64,000 bases of DNA from Halomonas sp. 25-S5 (GTDB taxonomy: Bacteria; Pseudomonadota; Gammaproteobacteria; Pseudomonadales; Halomonadaceae). The notes under the pieces are model-generated. The model ran no database searches and had not been told where the DNA came from. It saw only the letters and a list, made by a program, of their open reading frames with translations. Made by a program: the position numbers and the translations under genes. The first letter of the stretch is position 1. Each line of letters starts with the position of its first letter. Positions 63,054-64,000 of this stretch are shown one piece after another. Location of the stretch: the NCBI RefSeq assembly GCF_029889845.1, contig NZ_JARANV010000015.1, positions 1 through 64,000 on the forward strand, given 5' to 3'.

Positions 63054-64000
63054 GTGGGGTATCGCTTCCAGCGTCACATTCGTCTCGCACCCGGTGTGCG
63101 ACTCATTACCTGCAAGCTGCGTCCCGGGCACTCGGTCGGACCGCCCGGCATTCGCCTGCAGCTGGCCACTGGTGAGGGGGCCGAAGGCCTTCCGGTGCAG
63201 CTCGATATCGCCGCCAACGGGGAGATCCGCTATCGGCATCCCGATGGCCGACGGATCCCCGACGCTGAGGCCCGAGCGCTGCGGCGCCATGGCGAGGCGA
63301 AGATCCGGGAAGCGCTCGAGTCGCACTGCGAACAACTTAATGCCGATCTCGACCGGCTCGGCCGCCTGCACGAGCAGACGCCGCCACCAGGGGCCGCCGG
63401 CTATCAGCCGCGCAGCTACCCGGTGTCTCCCCCCTCGCCGGTGACCCTGGAACAGCCCGACTGGCGGCATGCCCTCTGGCCGGCTGCCCGGGTACGGCTC
63501 GATCGGGAGAACGCGCGCCGCGAGGCATCGCATGCGCAGGCCTATCGTGCCTGGGAATGGGAGAAGGCCGAGTTCGATGCCCGCGAGTTCGAGCGTCAGC
63601 AGCGCGAAGAAGTGGCGGCCTGGGACGATCCCGACGCCATGCAGCAGACGCTGGTCGAGCGGCTGGATGAGCTCGCCTGGCCGCGTGAGACGCTGGTCGA
63701 CTTCGACCTGAGTGATGACTGTCGCACCATTGTCCTGGACATCGATCTGCCGAGCGAAGAGGAGCTGCCCGACCGCTACTGGACGATGCCCGCCAAGCGC
63801 CTCAAGCTCTCGCCGCGCAAGCTCGGCGTCACGCGGCAGCGCGAGCTCTATCGGCGTCACGTGCACGGTGTGGCTTTCCGCGTGCTGGGCACGGTCTTCG
63901 CCCGGCTGCCGCGAATCGAACGCGTGCTGCTCTCCGGCTATCGCCGGGTCAAGGACCCGGCCAGCGGTGAGCTTCGGGGCCAGCACCTCTTCAGCGCCAA
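63054..64000 (+). CDS. DUF4236-like protein, partial (runs off the window)
   Basis: An open frame of 315 codons from the GTG at 63054 (GGGAGAGG upstream) to the window end, with no stop. The start GYRFQRHIRLAPGVRLITCK resembles the DUF4236 N-terminal motif. It is followed by a predicted charged/helical region rich in Glu and Arg (about 140-190), then VDFDLSDDCRTIVLDIDLPSEEELP and a basic segment KRLKLSPRKLGVTRQRELYR. It follows the SNF2 helicase on the same strand after 115 bases. Function unknown. Confidence 0.72.
   Translation, partial: MGYRFQRHIRLAPGVRLITCKLRPGHSVGPPGIRLQLATGEGAEGLPVQLDIAANGEIRYRHPDGRRIPDAEARALRRHGEAKIREALESHCEQLNADLDRLGRLHEQTPPPGAAGYQPRSYPVSPPSPVTLEQPDWRHALWPAARVRLDRENARREASHAQAYRAWEWEKAEFDAREFERQQREEVAAWDDPDAMQQTLVERLDELAWPRETLVDFDLSDDCRTIVLDIDLPSEEELPDRYWTMPAKRLKLSPRKLGVTRQRELYRRHVHGVAFRVLGTVFARLPRIERVLLSGYRRVKDPASGELRGQHLFSA

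Overview
The window looks like a chromosomal stretch of a halophilic gammaproteobacterium, most probably Halomonas or a close relative. The evidence is uniformly high GC, gammaproteobacterial gene order (gacA-uvrC-pgsA-tRNA-Gly-tRNA-Cys-tRNA-Leu; sdhE-ygfX-nadB; ihfB-lapA-lapB), a sigma-32 groESL promoter, and many TRAP/ABC uptake and organic-acid catabolism genes. The assignment rests on protein and synteny recognition only.

Layout. 1-1420 is a small accessory patch: the start of an ISL3-type transposase at the window edge, a small membrane protein whose stop codon sits inside an integron attC-like site, an antitoxin followed by a truncated ParE toxin, and a duplicated 3' tail of the HMG-CoA lyase gene. 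1419-8500 is a complete leucine/isovalerate degradation operon (liuA-B-C-D plus HMG-CoA lyase), whose junctions carry unusual heptamer-based repeat elements; a LiuR-like operator lies upstream. 8776-12107 is a tungstate-type ABC transporter with a divergent helix-turn-helix/binding-domain regulator. 12113-13308 is a frameshifted MFS transporter. 13437-22868 is an acetoin/2,3-butanediol catabolic locus: AcoR, a sigma-54 promoter, a Tat-exported small subunit with a GMC flavoprotein, E1 alpha and beta, a butanediol dehydrogenase, a free-standing lipoyl domain, a separate E2 catalytic domain and a dedicated lipoate ligase-like protein.

23032-32492 holds a peptide-type ABC importer operon with a FAD-linked 2-hydroxyacid dehydrogenase, an EamA transporter and an aminotransferase, facing a GntR regulator. 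32580-41038 is a second catabolic island: AraC regulator, TRAP transporter, two different histone-deacetylase-like amidohydrolases, RidA, an ornithine cyclodeaminase-like protein and a branched-chain aminotransferase-like protein. This looks like a coherent but unassigned pathway for an N-acylated amine or amino acid.

41115-64000 is mostly housekeeping: a DUF4105 protein, a Na+/H+ antiporter-family protein, trmJ, groESL, fxsA, an SDR, a ComEA-like protein, pyrF, lapAB, ihfB, sdhE, ygfX, nadB, a FUSC protein, three tRNAs with a broken tRNA-Gly copy, pgsA, uvrC, gacA, tRNA-Ala, a SWIM/SNF2 helicase and the start of a DUF4236-like gene.

The most unusual observations are (i) a family of inverted heptad-repeat elements (two 31-nt arms, each four heptamers plus AAG) found three times, with a related eight-copy heptamer array; (ii) the acetoin locus with a GMC/Tat pair, split E2 and its own ligase; and (iii) the TRAP/double-amidohydrolase island.
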